In this document: piece by piece, positions 1-8,902 of the stretch | How the letters are laid out: each line of letters starts with the position of its first letter | Position numbering within the stretch: position 1 is the first letter of the stretch | Source of the DNA: Pseudomonadales bacterium | Lineage (GTDB): Bacteria; Pseudomonadota; Gammaproteobacteria; Pseudomonadales; Azotimanducaceae | Assembly: GCA_016763855.1 (NCBI GenBank) | Contig: JAESSY010000106.1 | Coordinates: forward strand, 1-48,413 | Direction: 5' to 3' | Length of the DNA: 48,413 nucleotides | The notes under the pieces: model-generated | Told to the model about the DNA's origin: nothing | The model's input: the letters and a program-made list of their open reading frames with translations, nothing else | Databases searched by the model: none | Position numbers and translations under genes: made by a program

Positions 1-398
1 CAACCTCTGCCTTGGATCCATTCTCCAGGCTCTGCATCTGCCACAGCCGCTTCAACTTGATCGACGACGTCGTCATAGTTTTTTGCGGTTGTGAGGTCGA
101 GTATTAATTTGGACATACCCAGGCCCATAATATGGCCATGGGCTTCAATAAATCCAGGTGTCAGGGTTGCACCTTTTAGATCAAGAAACGCTGCTTTTTT
201 AGATGCCATTTTTCTGGCGGCTTTTAGACCTCCAACAAACATTATTTTGTCGTCTCTGGTAAGAATGGCTTCAGCGATGGGCTGGTTGGGATCCATTGTG
301 TGGATGGTGCCATTGCTAATGATGAGGTCAGCTCGCGCGTTCTGCATCAGCAAAATAGGGCTGATAAGCGTGATGCAAATAAGTGAGACTTTGAGCAT
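1..398 (-). CDS. Exported amidohydrolase, YtcJ/Amidohydro_3-like (N-terminal part only)
   Basis: The visible 132 residues run off the left edge of the window. A hydrophobic N-terminus (about residues 1-23, ending near NARA) looks like a Sec signal peptide. It is followed by the DLIISNGTIHTMD opening typical of metal-dependent amidohydrolases of the YtcJ type. The first metal-binding HxH motif is visible in GFIEAHGHI (H87 and H89). The remaining metal ligands and the substrate pocket lie outside the window, so the substrate cannot be stated. The start codon has an AGGA-like ribosome site a few bases upstream. It is transcribed away from the diguanylate cyclase/phosphodiesterase gene, so the region 399-608 holds two divergent promoters. 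Confidence 0.8.
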   Translation of the reverse strand, partial: MLKVSLICITLISPILLMQNARADLIISNGTIHTMDPNQPIAEAILTRDDKIMFVGGLKAARKMASKKAAFLDLKGATLTPGFIEAHGHIMGLGMSKLILDLTTAKNYDDVVDQVEAAVADAEPGEWIQGRG

Positions 399-608
399 GA
401 ACTTTATCCTGCACCGTTAAAGACGCATTAGTTTATCTTAAGAGAAGATCGACTTCACCTCAGTTGAAAGACGCTAGCTTTTTTGTTCGTAAGTGACCTA
501 GCGAGCTTAACAATCCCGGCTATAGTTAAGAGGAGCGAGTTTGTATTACAAGAACTGTTTTACACGATCTACTTTACATCTTCCATTTTATTATACGGGT
601 AAGTTTGA

Positions 609-2519
609 ATGTCTGTAGAAATATCCCAATCGAGCTTTGATAGTGAGAAAGACTATCAACGCCATTTGGAAAAAACTTGGAATGATGATGTGGATGCCTT
701 ATTACCACAGCAAGGGCAGAGTTACTTTAATCAATTGACGCATCGGCTTACGAGACTCCTGCATGCAGATAGAGTTTTCGCCGCTTCTTTTGATCTTGAG
801 TTAAATTATGGGACGACCATAGCCGATTATTATGATGGCGAGTTTTGGGACAACTATGAGTTTTATGTACCTGAGACGGCCAATGCCATTTTAGCCGCAG
901 GTAAATCCATTGTCCTAGGTGATGGCTTGAGAAATAAATTTCCCGAGGATGGTTCTTTAGGGTCTTATAGCGGGATGATCGCACAACCCGCTTATGATCA
1001 TGACAATAATGTAATTGGAATGATCGTTGTTTTATTTAAAGAGACATTTTCTTGGGTTCATGCAGCGAACTCCATCCTTGATCTTTGTATGGGTCGTATA
1101 GGGTCTGAAATGATGAGTTTCTATAAGGCGCGTCAACTCAACGATATGAACCATCAATTATTAAGAGAGTTGGCTTTGTCCAATCAGCTAAAGGAAGAGT
1201 TGTCTCGACTTGCCTACGTTGACCGAATAACAGGCTTACCTAATCGTGAGCAGTTTAGAGTTGACGCGAAAATGTATGAAAATCTATCTGATCACTGGAT
1301 TGCCATGTTTGGTCTGGATTGTTTCAAACCCATAAACGAGTCGATGGGTATTGAGGCAGGTGATGCATTGCTGCGAGAGATTGGTCTTCGTATCACGAGA
1401 GCGGACCTAGATGAAACGCGGCTATACAAATGGACCGGAGACGAATACCTCCTCTTTGGTTTGGTCGATCAATTAGGTGACGAAGAAACAATATTGCGAT
1501 TGTGTGATGAATTATTTGATGAGCCTTTCGATGTGAATGGCAGCCAAGTTCACGTAACGCGAAGCACCGGTGTGAGCTTGTTAAAAGATCATGATGTGAT
1601 TGATGGCGCTATTCAGGGGGTTTGTATTGCCCTACAACGAGCCAAAATACGCGGTGGTAATCGTACAGTTTACTATGACATCTCAATGAATAAGACGGAC
1701 TCTCAGTTCTATAAAGTCCATTCTATGATGCAAGATGGCATCTCAAAGCGCCAGTTTACGCCTTATTATCAGCCAATATACGATCCAAGGTTGGAAGAAT
1801 ATACAGGTTATGAAGCACTAATGCGCTGGATTGGTCCCGCTGGTAAGCCAGTGTTTTTTCCAGATCAGTTTATCCCGATAGCCGAAAGAAGCGGTCTCAT
1901 TATTGCGTTGGGAAAGGAAATGATCGAAACCTCTATCACCGATATCACTACGTGGAATGCGACATATGGCTTAAAACGTGACCTTGCGATTAACCTCTCT
2001 CCCTTACAGTTTCATGACGATGACTTAATTCGCGATATTGAAAAAATCATATCTAAGGTGGGGGTGGATCCGAATTTGATCAAGTTTGAGATTACTGAGT
2101 CATTGTTTGTTCATGAGGGGGACTATGTTCTAGGAAAGTTGGAAGAACTGAAAAATTTGGGCTTCCGGTTATCTCTTGACGATTTTGGAACGGGTTATTC
2201 CTCTCTTGCCTATTTACAGAAATATCCCTTTGATATTATTAAGATTGATAAATGCTTCGTAGATGATGTTGTAACTTCGAAAAAGAGTAAAGCGCTAATC
2301 AAAGCGGTACTTTTACTTGCGAATGACATTGGTATGAAAATCGTAGCCGAAGGTGTGGAGACTGAAGATCAAGCCCATTGTTTATCAATGATGGGGATTG
2401 ATTACCTTCAGGGCTATCATTTTAGTAGGCCGCTTCCGGCAGTGGACATTCTGGCGACTTACGCTGATCATGTCACTATGAAAGGTGAAGTTAAAAGAGC
2501 CAATTTTCTGCCTGGCTAA
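609..2519 (+). CDS. GAF-GGDEF-EAL cyclic-di-GMP signalling protein
   Basis: This 636-residue cytoplasmic protein has no membrane segment. Residues about 40-165 resemble a GAF-type sensor. A short helical linker leads to a GGDEF domain (about 200-355) and an EAL domain (about 375-620). The GGDEF signature is altered to TGDEY (in YKWTGDEYLLF), so cyclase activity is doubtful. The EAL domain looks intact: YEALMRW, NLSP, ITES, DDFGTGYSSL, KIDK, EGVET and LQGYHFSRP are all present. The likely net role is hydrolysis of cyclic-di-GMP, controlled by the GAF domain and possibly by GTP binding to the degenerate GGDEF. That reading follows family knowledge. The ligand of the GAF domain is unknown. It appears to be a single-gene unit. 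Confidence 0.93.
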   Translation: MSVEISQSSFDSEKDYQRHLEKTWNDDVDALLPQQGQSYFNQLTHRLTRLLHADRVFAASFDLELNYGTTIADYYDGEFWDNYEFYVPETANAILAAGKSIVLGDGLRNKFPEDGSLGSYSGMIAQPAYDHDNNVIGMIVVLFKETFSWVHAANSILDLCMGRIGSEMMSFYKARQLNDMNHQLLRELALSNQLKEELSRLAYVDRITGLPNREQFRVDAKMYENLSDHWIAMFGLDCFKPINESMGIEAGDALLREIGLRITRADLDETRLYKWTGDEYLLFGLVDQLGDEETILRLCDELFDEPFDVNGSQVHVTRSTGVSLLKDHDVIDGAIQGVCIALQRAKIRGGNRTVYYDISMNKTDSQFYKVHSMMQDGISKRQFTPYYQPIYDPRLEEYTGYEALMRWIGPAGKPVFFPDQFIPIAERSGLIIALGKEMIETSITDITTWNATYGLKRDLAINLSPLQFHDDDLIRDIEKIISKVGVDPNLIKFEITESLFVHEGDYVLGKLEELKNLGFRLSLDDFGTGYSSLAYLQKYPFDIIKIDKCFVDDVVTSKKSKALIKAVLLLANDIGMKIVAEGVETEDQAHCLSMMGIDYLQGYHFSRPLPAVDILATYADHVTMKGEVKRANFLPG

Positions 2520-2615
2520 AGACCAACTCTCGAATCTGCCCGTTGATTCTATTAAGGCGATTCCATTACACTATAGTTCTGACCATATCTAATCATAGTC
2601 CTAAACTAAAGTGTC

Positions 2616-3470
2616 ATGCTGGAGCGCCCGTTGCACCCTCTGCTACAAGAAATTATTAAAATACTCGATATTGAGAAGATAGAAGATAATCTTTATCGCG
2701 GGATCCATCCGTCTAAAAAAACCGGGCGCTTATATGGTGGCCAGATTATGGCTCAGGGGCTCATCGCTGCTGGTCGGACGGTTGATGAAGATCGAGTCCC
2801 TCATTCATTACGTGGGTATTTCATGCGCCCCGGAGATGCAAAAATTCCTGTGTTGTTTTCGGTAGACCGAATTAGAGATGGCCGCTCGTTTACCACGCGA
2901 AGAATTGCTGCCATACAGCATGGAAAAGCAATATTTAGCATGGATGTCTCCTTCCAAATTGTTGAAGAAGGCCTTCAGCATCAGATAGATATGCCTAAAA
3001 TTAAACGCCCCTCAGATGATAAAATTACCGAAGCATTGAAGAATGATCGCTTCATTACTTATCATATGGAATATAAAGAACGCTCGCAGGAAATACCTAC
3101 TGCGCCTTACCAACATAGTTGGTTTAGAGCAAATGGCAAAATAGATTCAGATGATCGCCTGTTACACGCAGCATTGCTAACCTATCAGTCTGATGATTTG
3201 CTACTCTCAACTTCGAGATTACCGCATCGAGGTAAATTTGATCGTAAAGATATGCAGGCAGCCAGTCTGGATCATGCAATGTGGTTTCATGCCCCGGCAC
3301 GGGCTGATCAATGGATTTTATATGCCTTGGACGCACCGCAATCAAGTGCAGCCAGAGGCTTTAATAGAGGGTTGATGTTTGCTGAAGACGGCACGCTCCT
3401 TGCGACGACTATGCAAGAATCATTGATGCGTTTGCATACCTTGGTAAACAATGGGCCTGCCAATGGATAG
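2616..3470 (+). CDS. tesB: Acyl-CoA thioesterase II (TesB family)
   Basis: The 284-residue protein has the double-hotdog layout of TesB and near full family length. Recognisable segments are GGQIMAQGL near the N-terminus, the LLTYQSDD segment carrying the expected catalytic aspartate, DHAMWFHAP, SSAARGFNRG, and TTMQESLMR with the catalytic glutamine. It hydrolyses acyl-CoA thioesters to free fatty acid and CoA in the cytoplasm. Its end overlaps the start of the following holD gene by a few bases, so the two are probably co-translated. That is an unusual pairing of lipid metabolism with a replication gene. Confidence 0.93.
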   Translation: MLERPLHPLLQEIIKILDIEKIEDNLYRGIHPSKKTGRLYGGQIMAQGLIAAGRTVDEDRVPHSLRGYFMRPGDAKIPVLFSVDRIRDGRSFTTRRIAAIQHGKAIFSMDVSFQIVEEGLQHQIDMPKIKRPSDDKITEALKNDRFITYHMEYKERSQEIPTAPYQHSWFRANGKIDSDDRLLHAALLTYQSDDLLLSTSRLPHRGKFDRKDMQAASLDHAMWFHAPARADQWILYALDAPQSSAARGFNRGLMFAEDGTLLATTMQESLMRLHTLVNNGPANG

Positions 3471-4173
3471 CTTGCACCGGCAGTATTTAGAGGAAATGGA
3501 CATAGCTATCTTCTCTCTTCGACCCGCGAAGCTCGAAGTTGCACAAGAGAGCGTGGACGAGTCTGTCGAACTTCGTAGTTCAGTAGAAAGTCCGGTAAAT
3601 AGCCCAGTAGAAAGTGCTCCAACACCTTTGGGTGAATCAGCTGAATCTGTGCGGCAATTGCTTAAGAAACAACTTAATGTTGGTGTTAATGCGGCCGCCA
3701 TTGCAGAGAGTGCACCAAAGAATATCGATAAGAAAGCATTCCCAAAAAAAGTAGCCACTGCTTTGGAACCTCCCAATTTCTTTTTCTGTTTTCTTGATTA
3801 TGAACATATTAGTTTAATGGTATCTTTGGATATTGGTGCAGATTCTTTACCTGTAGATGCTCGACGATTGTGTGATGACGTTGTTTTTGCCTTATCTAAG
3901 GAGCATAAAATTCCAAAAATAAGAGATCTACATTGGCCAATGGTGTCTGCACCACACATTCAACAGACCTCGGATGATGCACGATTGATTCTCGGGGAAA
4001 TGATCCAGCAATCTCGTGAGAACCTCATTTTATTTGGTTCAGATACGGCGGAGTATCGAGCTGAAAAGACTCAGGGTACGTATCTCTTAGTCGAGAGCAT
4101 TGAACACTATCTTAAGACTCCCATTGCTAAAGCTGAACTGTGGCAAAAACTATTGCCCCTTTTAAAAGTGTAA
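3463..4173 (+). CDS. holD: DNA polymerase III psi subunit (HolD-like), with a long internal insert
   Basis: The opening HRQYLEEMDIAIFSLRPAK matches the short N-terminal psi motif that binds chi (E. coli psi: LQQLGITQWSLRRP). The end, TPIAKAELWQKLLPLL, resembles the psi C-terminus. It sits directly upstream of rimI, as holD does in enterobacteria. At 236 residues it is much longer than E. coli psi (about 137). The extra length is a low-complexity stretch at about residues 25-95, rich in Ser, Glu, Val and Pro, between the motif and the globular domain. I chose the ATG at 3463. An upstream in-frame ATG at 3451 would add four residues. Psi bridges the clamp loader to chi and SSB. HolD is weakly conserved, so the call leans on motif plus position. 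Confidence 0.8.
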   Translation: MDSLHRQYLEEMDIAIFSLRPAKLEVAQESVDESVELRSSVESPVNSPVESAPTPLGESAESVRQLLKKQLNVGVNAAAIAESAPKNIDKKAFPKKVATALEPPNFFFCFLDYEHISLMVSLDIGADSLPVDARRLCDDVVFALSKEHKIPKIRDLHWPMVSAPHIQQTSDDARLILGEMIQQSRENLILFGSDTAEYRAEKTQGTYLLVESIEHYLKTPIAKAELWQKLLPLLKV

Positions 4174-4178
4174 TAGCA

Positions 4179-4637
4179 ATGGCAGACATTCGTTTTCGAA
4201 AGATGCAGATAGAAGATTTACATTTTGTGTTGAAGAACGAAAATTTGTCTTATTCCCACCCCTGGACTCAGGGCATATTTACCGATTGCATCCGTGCGGG
4301 CCATGAGTGCTGGTTGTTTCTAGTTGATAATGAAATTTTAGGGCACAGCATATTATCCATTGCTGCGGGTGAATCGCATTTGCAGAACGTGTGCATCCAC
4401 CCTCTGCATCAAGGTAAAGGTTACGGACGTATTCTTGTCGAACACATGCTCACTGCTGCTGCACGTCGTCAAGCCACGACGGTATTTCTTGAAATCAGAA
4501 GTTCTAATGTGATTGCTTATAAGCTATATGAGAGCTTAGGCTTTAATGAAGTGGGGGTTAGAGATGCTTATTATCCCGGAAAATCAAGCCGAGAAGATGC
4601 GATCATATTTGCAAAGGAGTTGATGCATGAGTCTTAA
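4179..4637 (+). CDS. rimI: Ribosomal-protein-S18-alanine N-acetyltransferase
   Basis: This is a GNAT-fold protein of 152 residues, the usual RimI length. It has the acetyl-CoA loop HPLHQGKGYGRILVEHM (Q/R-x-x-G-x-G/A pattern), then VFLEIRSSNVIAYKLYESLGFNEVGVRDAYYP, which is the characteristic RimI signature including NxxAxxLYxxxGF and the YY segment. It acetylates the N-terminal alanine of ribosomal protein S18. The open frame extends upstream to 4140 inside holD. I prefer the ATG at 4179, five bases after the holD stop, because MADIRFRKM aligns with the family N-terminus. Confidence 0.93.
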   Translation: MADIRFRKMQIEDLHFVLKNENLSYSHPWTQGIFTDCIRAGHECWLFLVDNEILGHSILSIAAGESHLQNVCIHPLHQGKGYGRILVEHMLTAAARRQATTVFLEIRSSNVIAYKLYESLGFNEVGVRDAYYPGKSSREDAIIFAKELMHES

Positions 4638-4845
4638 TATTTACCTTGGCGATCAATGTCAATTTGAGAAATTGTATTTTCCTCATCTCAAAGACTATGG
4701 TAGACGGCCAGATTGTTGAGCAATCACATGAGATTCCTTCTTTGCATCAGAAGTCGGTGAATACGCCTTTTTACATTGAACAACTGAAAAGGATTACAAT
4801 GACCTCACTCACTAGCACTCTATAGAGATAGGCACTTGTAGAAAA
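4638..4845. other. Short intergenic stretch with two doubtful mini-ORFs
   Basis: Between rimI and the AlkD-like gene there is a 30-codon frame starting at 4627 (overlapping the rimI stop) and a 42-codon frame from 4697 to 4825. Neither has a recognisable product. They may be decayed coding sequence or chance frames. Confidence 0.3.
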
Positions 4846-5556
4846 ATGAATCTGAAAAACTACCTTGATGAAGTGGAATCCCATACACAAACTGTTAGTC
4901 TTGGGGTCTCAGAAGAAATTACACCAATGGGGTTTCGACGTTTATATATCAGGGTTCCTCAGTTAAGAAAGATCACTAAAACCGGATATTCGTTTTACGC
5001 ATTACCCGCACAAGAAATCGTTAATATCTGGGACTACATTTGGCGAAATACGCAATGGTACGAAGTCGCTCATCAAGCGCTTTACTACTATCAACACAAG
5101 ACACTGTTGAAATTTGAATTTGCCCAGATTAAACATTGGATCAGGCGCTGCGATTGTTGGGAGCATAGTGATGATCTGTCAAAGATCTATGCACAGGTTG
5201 TGGAAGATAATGCCACCTGGATTCTGCCGTATTACGACAAGTGGAATCGATCTGATAATCCCTGGCAGCGACGTCAATCCATCGTCGGGTTAATAGAATA
5301 TGCCAGTAAACGCCGTCGTGTATTACCTTACGAAGAACTCATTCAGTTTGTACAAACGCTTCTTGATGATGAAGATTATTATGTACAAAAGGGAGTTGGA
5401 TGGACCTTGCGAGAGATCTATAATGTTTATCCAAGTGAAGCATTGGGCTTTATTGAACGAAATATTAAACAACTGAGCCCGAATGCTTTTTCTAGTGCGA
5501 CCGAGAAACTAGACAAAAATACCAAAACCCGCTTAAAACTGCTCCGAAAAAGATAA
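4846..5556 (+). CDS. DNA alkylation repair protein, AlkD-like HEAT-repeat glycosylase
   Basis: The 236-residue protein is all-helical in appearance. It carries the AlkD hallmarks: a W-x-x-x-D-D segment (CWEHSDDLSKIYA), supplying the aromatic and aspartate residues expected near the flipped lesion, then WQRRQSIVGLI, and YYVQKGVGWTLREIY with the second conserved tryptophan. AlkD-family enzymes excise positively charged alkylpurines such as N7- and N3-alkylated bases without base flipping. The gene follows rimI after about 200 bases and has a basic C-terminus (KTRLKLLRKR). Many AlkD homologues are untested, so the precise lesion is unknown. Confidence 0.85.
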   Translation: MNLKNYLDEVESHTQTVSLGVSEEITPMGFRRLYIRVPQLRKITKTGYSFYALPAQEIVNIWDYIWRNTQWYEVAHQALYYYQHKTLLKFEFAQIKHWIRRCDCWEHSDDLSKIYAQVVEDNATWILPYYDKWNRSDNPWQRRQSIVGLIEYASKRRRVLPYEELIQFVQTLLDDEDYYVQKGVGWTLREIYNVYPSEALGFIERNIKQLSPNAFSSATEKLDKNTKTRLKLLRKR

Positions 5557-6054
5557 AAAAACAGTCCTAGGGATCGGTCAATTCTGGATGCGAATTAACA
5601 TGCTCATTGAGCTCATATCTGCCCTTGCTTCATACTTCCTTGGGGCTTATCGTCATGATACATCAAAATGAAAGTCTGGCTGAACTGCATACTATAATGC
5701 GTAATTGCTATAATTTGTATCTTCGACTCTCCGTTGTTCTTTGTATGCACTACCGCGAGATAGCGCTCTTTGTCCATATTTTTTAACTCATATTCAACAG
5801 TATCTACAGAATCGATTGATGCAAGTACGTTCCAATTCCTTGCAAGCTCTCAATAAGATGACCGCGATAAGGCTGGCTTATCAATTCCTCGAATTGGGTT
5901 TCGAATTGGGTGTTGCTCATATTGCTGTGAATTGACTCCAAACTTCTAGGGTTTGTAGAAACAAATCATTTGATCTTTAATAAATCAGACATCGGGCTAG
6001 TGTCATCTGGTCTGTGAGGTATAATGCGCCACTTTTCGATTTATCTGAATCACC
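5557..6054. other. 498-base region without a convincing gene
   Basis: The longest frame here (5741-5935, 64 codons) has no recognisable domain and no clear ribosome site. Two -10-like hexamers lie close together near 5690-5715. A short direct repeat (TCGAATTGGG twice, 12 bases apart) lies near 5890-5910. The right end holds the prfC promoter. The region could hold a small RNA or a decayed gene, but I cannot show either. Confidence 0.5.
6020..6025 (+). promoter_or_regulatory. Probable -10 element for prfC
   Basis: A perfect TATAAT lies 29 bases upstream of the prfC ATG, giving a short leader. The -35 region is weak. Confidence 0.55.
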
Positions 6055-7635
6055 ATGAGCATCCAAGAAGAAGTCAATAAACGCCGCACGTTTGCAATCA
6101 TCTCTCACCCCGATGCGGGCAAGACGACGATCACGGAGAAATTGTTGTTATTGGGCCGGGCCATTCAAACAGCGGGAACGGTAAAGTCCAAAAAATCGGA
6201 TAAATTTGCGACATCTGATTGGATGGAGTTAGAAAAACAACGTGGTATTTCTGTCACGACCTCGGTGATGCAATTTCCCTACAAAGGCTGTGTTGTCAAT
6301 CTCTTGGATACCCCAGGGCATGAAGATTTCTCTGAAGATACTTATCGTACGCTCACTGCCGTGGATTCTGTCTTAATGGTGATTGATGCTGCAAAGGGTG
6401 TTGAGCAACGTACTGTCAAATTAATGGAAGTCTGTCGGCTCAGAGATACGCCCATTCTCACTTTCATTAATAAGTTAGACCGTGAAACCCGTGATCCTAT
6501 CGATGTGATGGACGAGGTTGAAGCAGTACTCAAAATCAAATGCGCGCCAATCACATGGCCCGTTGGGATGGGTAAGAATTTTAGAGGTGTCTATCACCTT
6601 TATGATGATGAGATTCATGTCTTTGAGTCGGGCAAGAGTGAAGTGTTAAGTGATGCCCGGGTTATAAAGGGGGTGGCTAGTGATGAAGCTATCGAGTTTC
6701 TGGATGATATGGCTGAAGAATTTGCTGAGGAAATTGAATTGGTCAAAGGTGCAAGCCATGAGTTTGATATTGATGCCTATCTAGCGGGTGAGTTAACACC
6801 TGTATACTTTGGTACAGCACTACGAAATTTTGGTGTGACACAAATGCTGGACGGTTTTGTTGAATATGCACCGGCACCTCTGAATCGAGAATCAAATACT
6901 CGGATCGTAGAAGCAAATGAAGAAGCTTTCTCTGGTTTCGTATTTAAGATACAGGCCAATATGGATCCTAAACATCGAGATCGAATGGCATTTCTTCGGG
7001 TTTGCTCTGGTGAATACACCCAAGGCATGAAGATGCGTAATATTCGAGTCGGTAAAGATGTGTGCGTCAGTGATGCTGTTACCTTCCTGGCGGGGGAAAG
7101 ATCTCAAGCTGAAAATGCCTGGTCAGGAGATATTATTGGTCTTCACAATCATGGCACGATTCAAATTGGTGATACGTTTACAACGGGCGAAGAGTTTAGA
7201 TATCTCGGTATTCCACATTTCGCACCAGAACTTTTTCGTCGTGTGCAATTGAAAGATCCATTACGTAGCAAGCAACTTCGTCAGGGGCTGACTCAATTGT
7301 CTGAAGAAGGTGCGACCCAAGTTTTTATGCCTCAGCACAATACTGATTTAATCCTCGGTGCCGTGGGTGTCTTGCAGTTCGACGTTGTGGCTTTTCGTTT
7401 AAAGGGAGAGTACAAAGTGGACTGTGCTTATGCTCCGGTTAATGTCTATACGGCCCGTTGGATAGAATGTGACGATCCAAAGATGTTAGCTGACTTTAAG
7501 AAAAAAGCAGAAATGAACTTGGCCATTGATGGCTCAGGGCATTTAACCTATCTTGCCCCCACCCGGGTCAATCTGTCTTTGACAGAAGAGCGCTGGCCTG
7601 ATATTCGCTTTCGGGCAACTCGTGAGATTGTTTGA
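6055..7635 (+). CDS. prfC: Peptide chain release factor 3
   Basis: This is a translational GTPase of 526 residues, typical of RF3. The G motifs are clear: [15 protein letters not shown] (P-loop), [17 protein letters not shown] (switch I), [16 protein letters not shown] (DxxG), and [20 protein letters not shown] (NKxD with the RF3-specific extension). The middle and C-terminal segments ([54 protein letters not shown]) match RF3 rather than EF-G. It recycles RF1 and RF2 from the ribosome after peptide release. It appears monocistronic and converges with the phosphodiesterase gene five bases beyond its stop. Confidence 0.97.
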   Translation: MSIQEEVNKRRTFAIISHPDAGKTTITEKLLLLGRAIQTAGTVKSKKSDKFATSDWMELEKQRGISVTTSVMQFPYKGCVVNLLDTPGHEDFSEDTYRTLTAVDSVLMVIDAAKGVEQRTVKLMEVCRLRDTPILTFINKLDRETRDPIDVMDEVEAVLKIKCAPITWPVGMGKNFRGVYHLYDDEIHVFESGKSEVLSDARVIKGVASDEAIEFLDDMAEEFAEEIELVKGASHEFDIDAYLAGELTPVYFGTALRNFGVTQMLDGFVEYAPAPLNRESNTRIVEANEEAFSGFVFKIQANMDPKHRDRMAFLRVCSGEYTQGMKMRNIRVGKDVCVSDAVTFLAGERSQAENAWSGDIIGLHNHGTIQIGDTFTTGEEFRYLGIPHFAPELFRRVQLKDPLRSKQLRQGLTQLSEEGATQVFMPQHNTDLILGAVGVLQFDVVAFRLKGEYKVDCAYAPVNVYTARWIECDDPKMLADFKKKAEMNLAIDGSGHLTYLAPTRVNLSLTEERWPDIRFRATREIV

Positions 7636-7640
7636 GTAAG

Positions 7641-8897
7641 TTAATCTAATTGTATGGGCGAACCCGTAGCATGAAGCGGGGGTTCAATTCCCAACAAGTC
7701 AGTTATGGTCGGCGCAATTTGTAATTGATTTACGTGACCTAAATCCAAATCTGAATTGACGCCTCGCCCCATGGCAAAGAATATGGAATGCATTTCCGTA
7801 TGATGCACCGAATATCCATGAGCGCCTGCCTTCCAGCCCATTATCGGCGCAATGAGTTTCTGCGCTTCTAAGATAAAGGTCTTTTTTGTCAACAAGTAAG
7901 GTGCTTCAGTGGTAACAACGATGTCTCCTGTCCTTGTCGGATGGACAAAGTTAAAAGATTCAGGCAGTTCTGACCTTGCAAAGACCTTGATATTGGGCAC
8001 CTTTGAAAGGAGTTCAATTAAAGATTTTTGATCGCTGTCATAGCGATCGCTATTGGAACTATCCAGAAACAAATGCTTAACCGCGTTGCGCCCACTTATG
8101 ATGACCTCAATGCCTGATTCCTTAATGATGCTATCGATATCAATCACTTGATTGACCTCTGACATGCCGTGATCACTTACTATTATAAGGGTTGTAGAAG
8201 CCCATAAATTTCGATTGTCTAATGCGTCCAGAAGACGAACGAGTTGTTTGTCCTGTTCATGAATTCTTGCGTCGACATCGGGATGCATGGGGCCCTTGCT
8301 GTGAGCAACATCATCGGCACCCTGCCAATATGACATGATGAGCTGGGGTCGCTCGGACTCTGGTAAATCAATCCAGCTGATTATTTGATCTACCTTGGTG
8401 ACCTCAGTTGTAGCGTCATCAAAAGGAGCAATACGGTAAGAGGTACCCTGACCTTGCCAGTCTGTATCAGAACTGACCCAGAAGAATGTTGCGGATTTAA
8501 TACCTTGGCGTTCAGCGCTGATCCAGACAGGTTCTGCATCTAACCAGATTGCATCACCGTTATAGGAATAATGGCCTTTTTGTTGATCATAAAATTGATT
8601 GTCCATGATGCCATGTACACCGGGAAGCGCACCTGTTGCCATAGATACGTGAGTTGGAAAGGTACTCGATGGATAAACGGGGATCAATGATTTTGCACGG
8701 ACACCTTCTTTTTCTAATCGTTGTAAGCCAGGATATTTATCGCGGTCCGGGAAATCGAAGCGCATACCATCCCAGGATAGAACGATAACGGTTGGCTTAA
8801 GCGGATTACTTTTCGTTGATTCATTGGCGAAAACATTAAGTGACAGCGCTAATAAAATTAGCGCACAAACCCAATTCAAATTAGCTCTCCTAGTCAT
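7641..8897 (-). CDS. Exported nucleotide pyrophosphatase/phosphodiesterase (alkaline phosphatase superfamily)
   Basis: A 24-residue signal peptide (ending near LNVFA) leads into an NPP-type catalytic domain. VIVLSWDGMRFDF supplies the first metal aspartate. YPSSTFPTHVSMATG carries the nucleophilic threonine. Downstream are SYWQGADDVAH, IIVSDHGMSEV and GAHGYSVHHTEMHSIFFAMG, with the remaining metal ligands. Length (418) fits bacterial NPPs. These periplasmic enzymes split phosphodiester or pyrophosphate bonds in nucleotides or lipids. Its start lies only five bases beyond the stop of the upstream FabY-type gene on the same strand, so translational coupling is likely. The substrate is not evident. 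Confidence 0.9.
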   Translation of the reverse strand: MTRRANLNWVCALILLALSLNVFANESTKSNPLKPTVIVLSWDGMRFDFPDRDKYPGLQRLEKEGVRAKSLIPVYPSSTFPTHVSMATGALPGVHGIMDNQFYDQQKGHYSYNGDAIWLDAEPVWISAERQGIKSATFFWVSSDTDWQGQGTSYRIAPFDDATTEVTKVDQIISWIDLPESERPQLIMSYWQGADDVAHSKGPMHPDVDARIHEQDKQLVRLLDALDNRNLWASTTLIIVSDHGMSEVNQVIDIDSIIKESGIEVIISGRNAVKHLFLDSSNSDRYDSDQKSLIELLSKVPNIKVFARSELPESFNFVHPTRTGDIVVTTEAPYLLTKKTFILEAQKLIAPIMGWKAGAHGYSVHHTEMHSIFFAMGRGVNSDLDLGHVNQLQIAPTITDLLGIEPPLHATGSPIQLD

Positions 8898-8902
8898 AAG
8901 TT

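Noticed and set aside
91-420. A 109-codon plus-strand frame at the left edge
   Set aside because: It is the antisense of an amidohydrolase with a signal peptide and a GFIEAHGHI metal motif on the minus strand, which is far more protein-like.
5741-5935. 64-codon frame as a gene
   Set aside because: It has no ribosome site, no recognisable motif and a sequence that includes a simple repeat.
7660-7685. Terminator between prfC and the phosphodiesterase gene (GAACCC/GGGTTC)
   Set aside because: The stem lies inside the end of the phosphodiesterase coding region, the loop is long, and no T-run follows.
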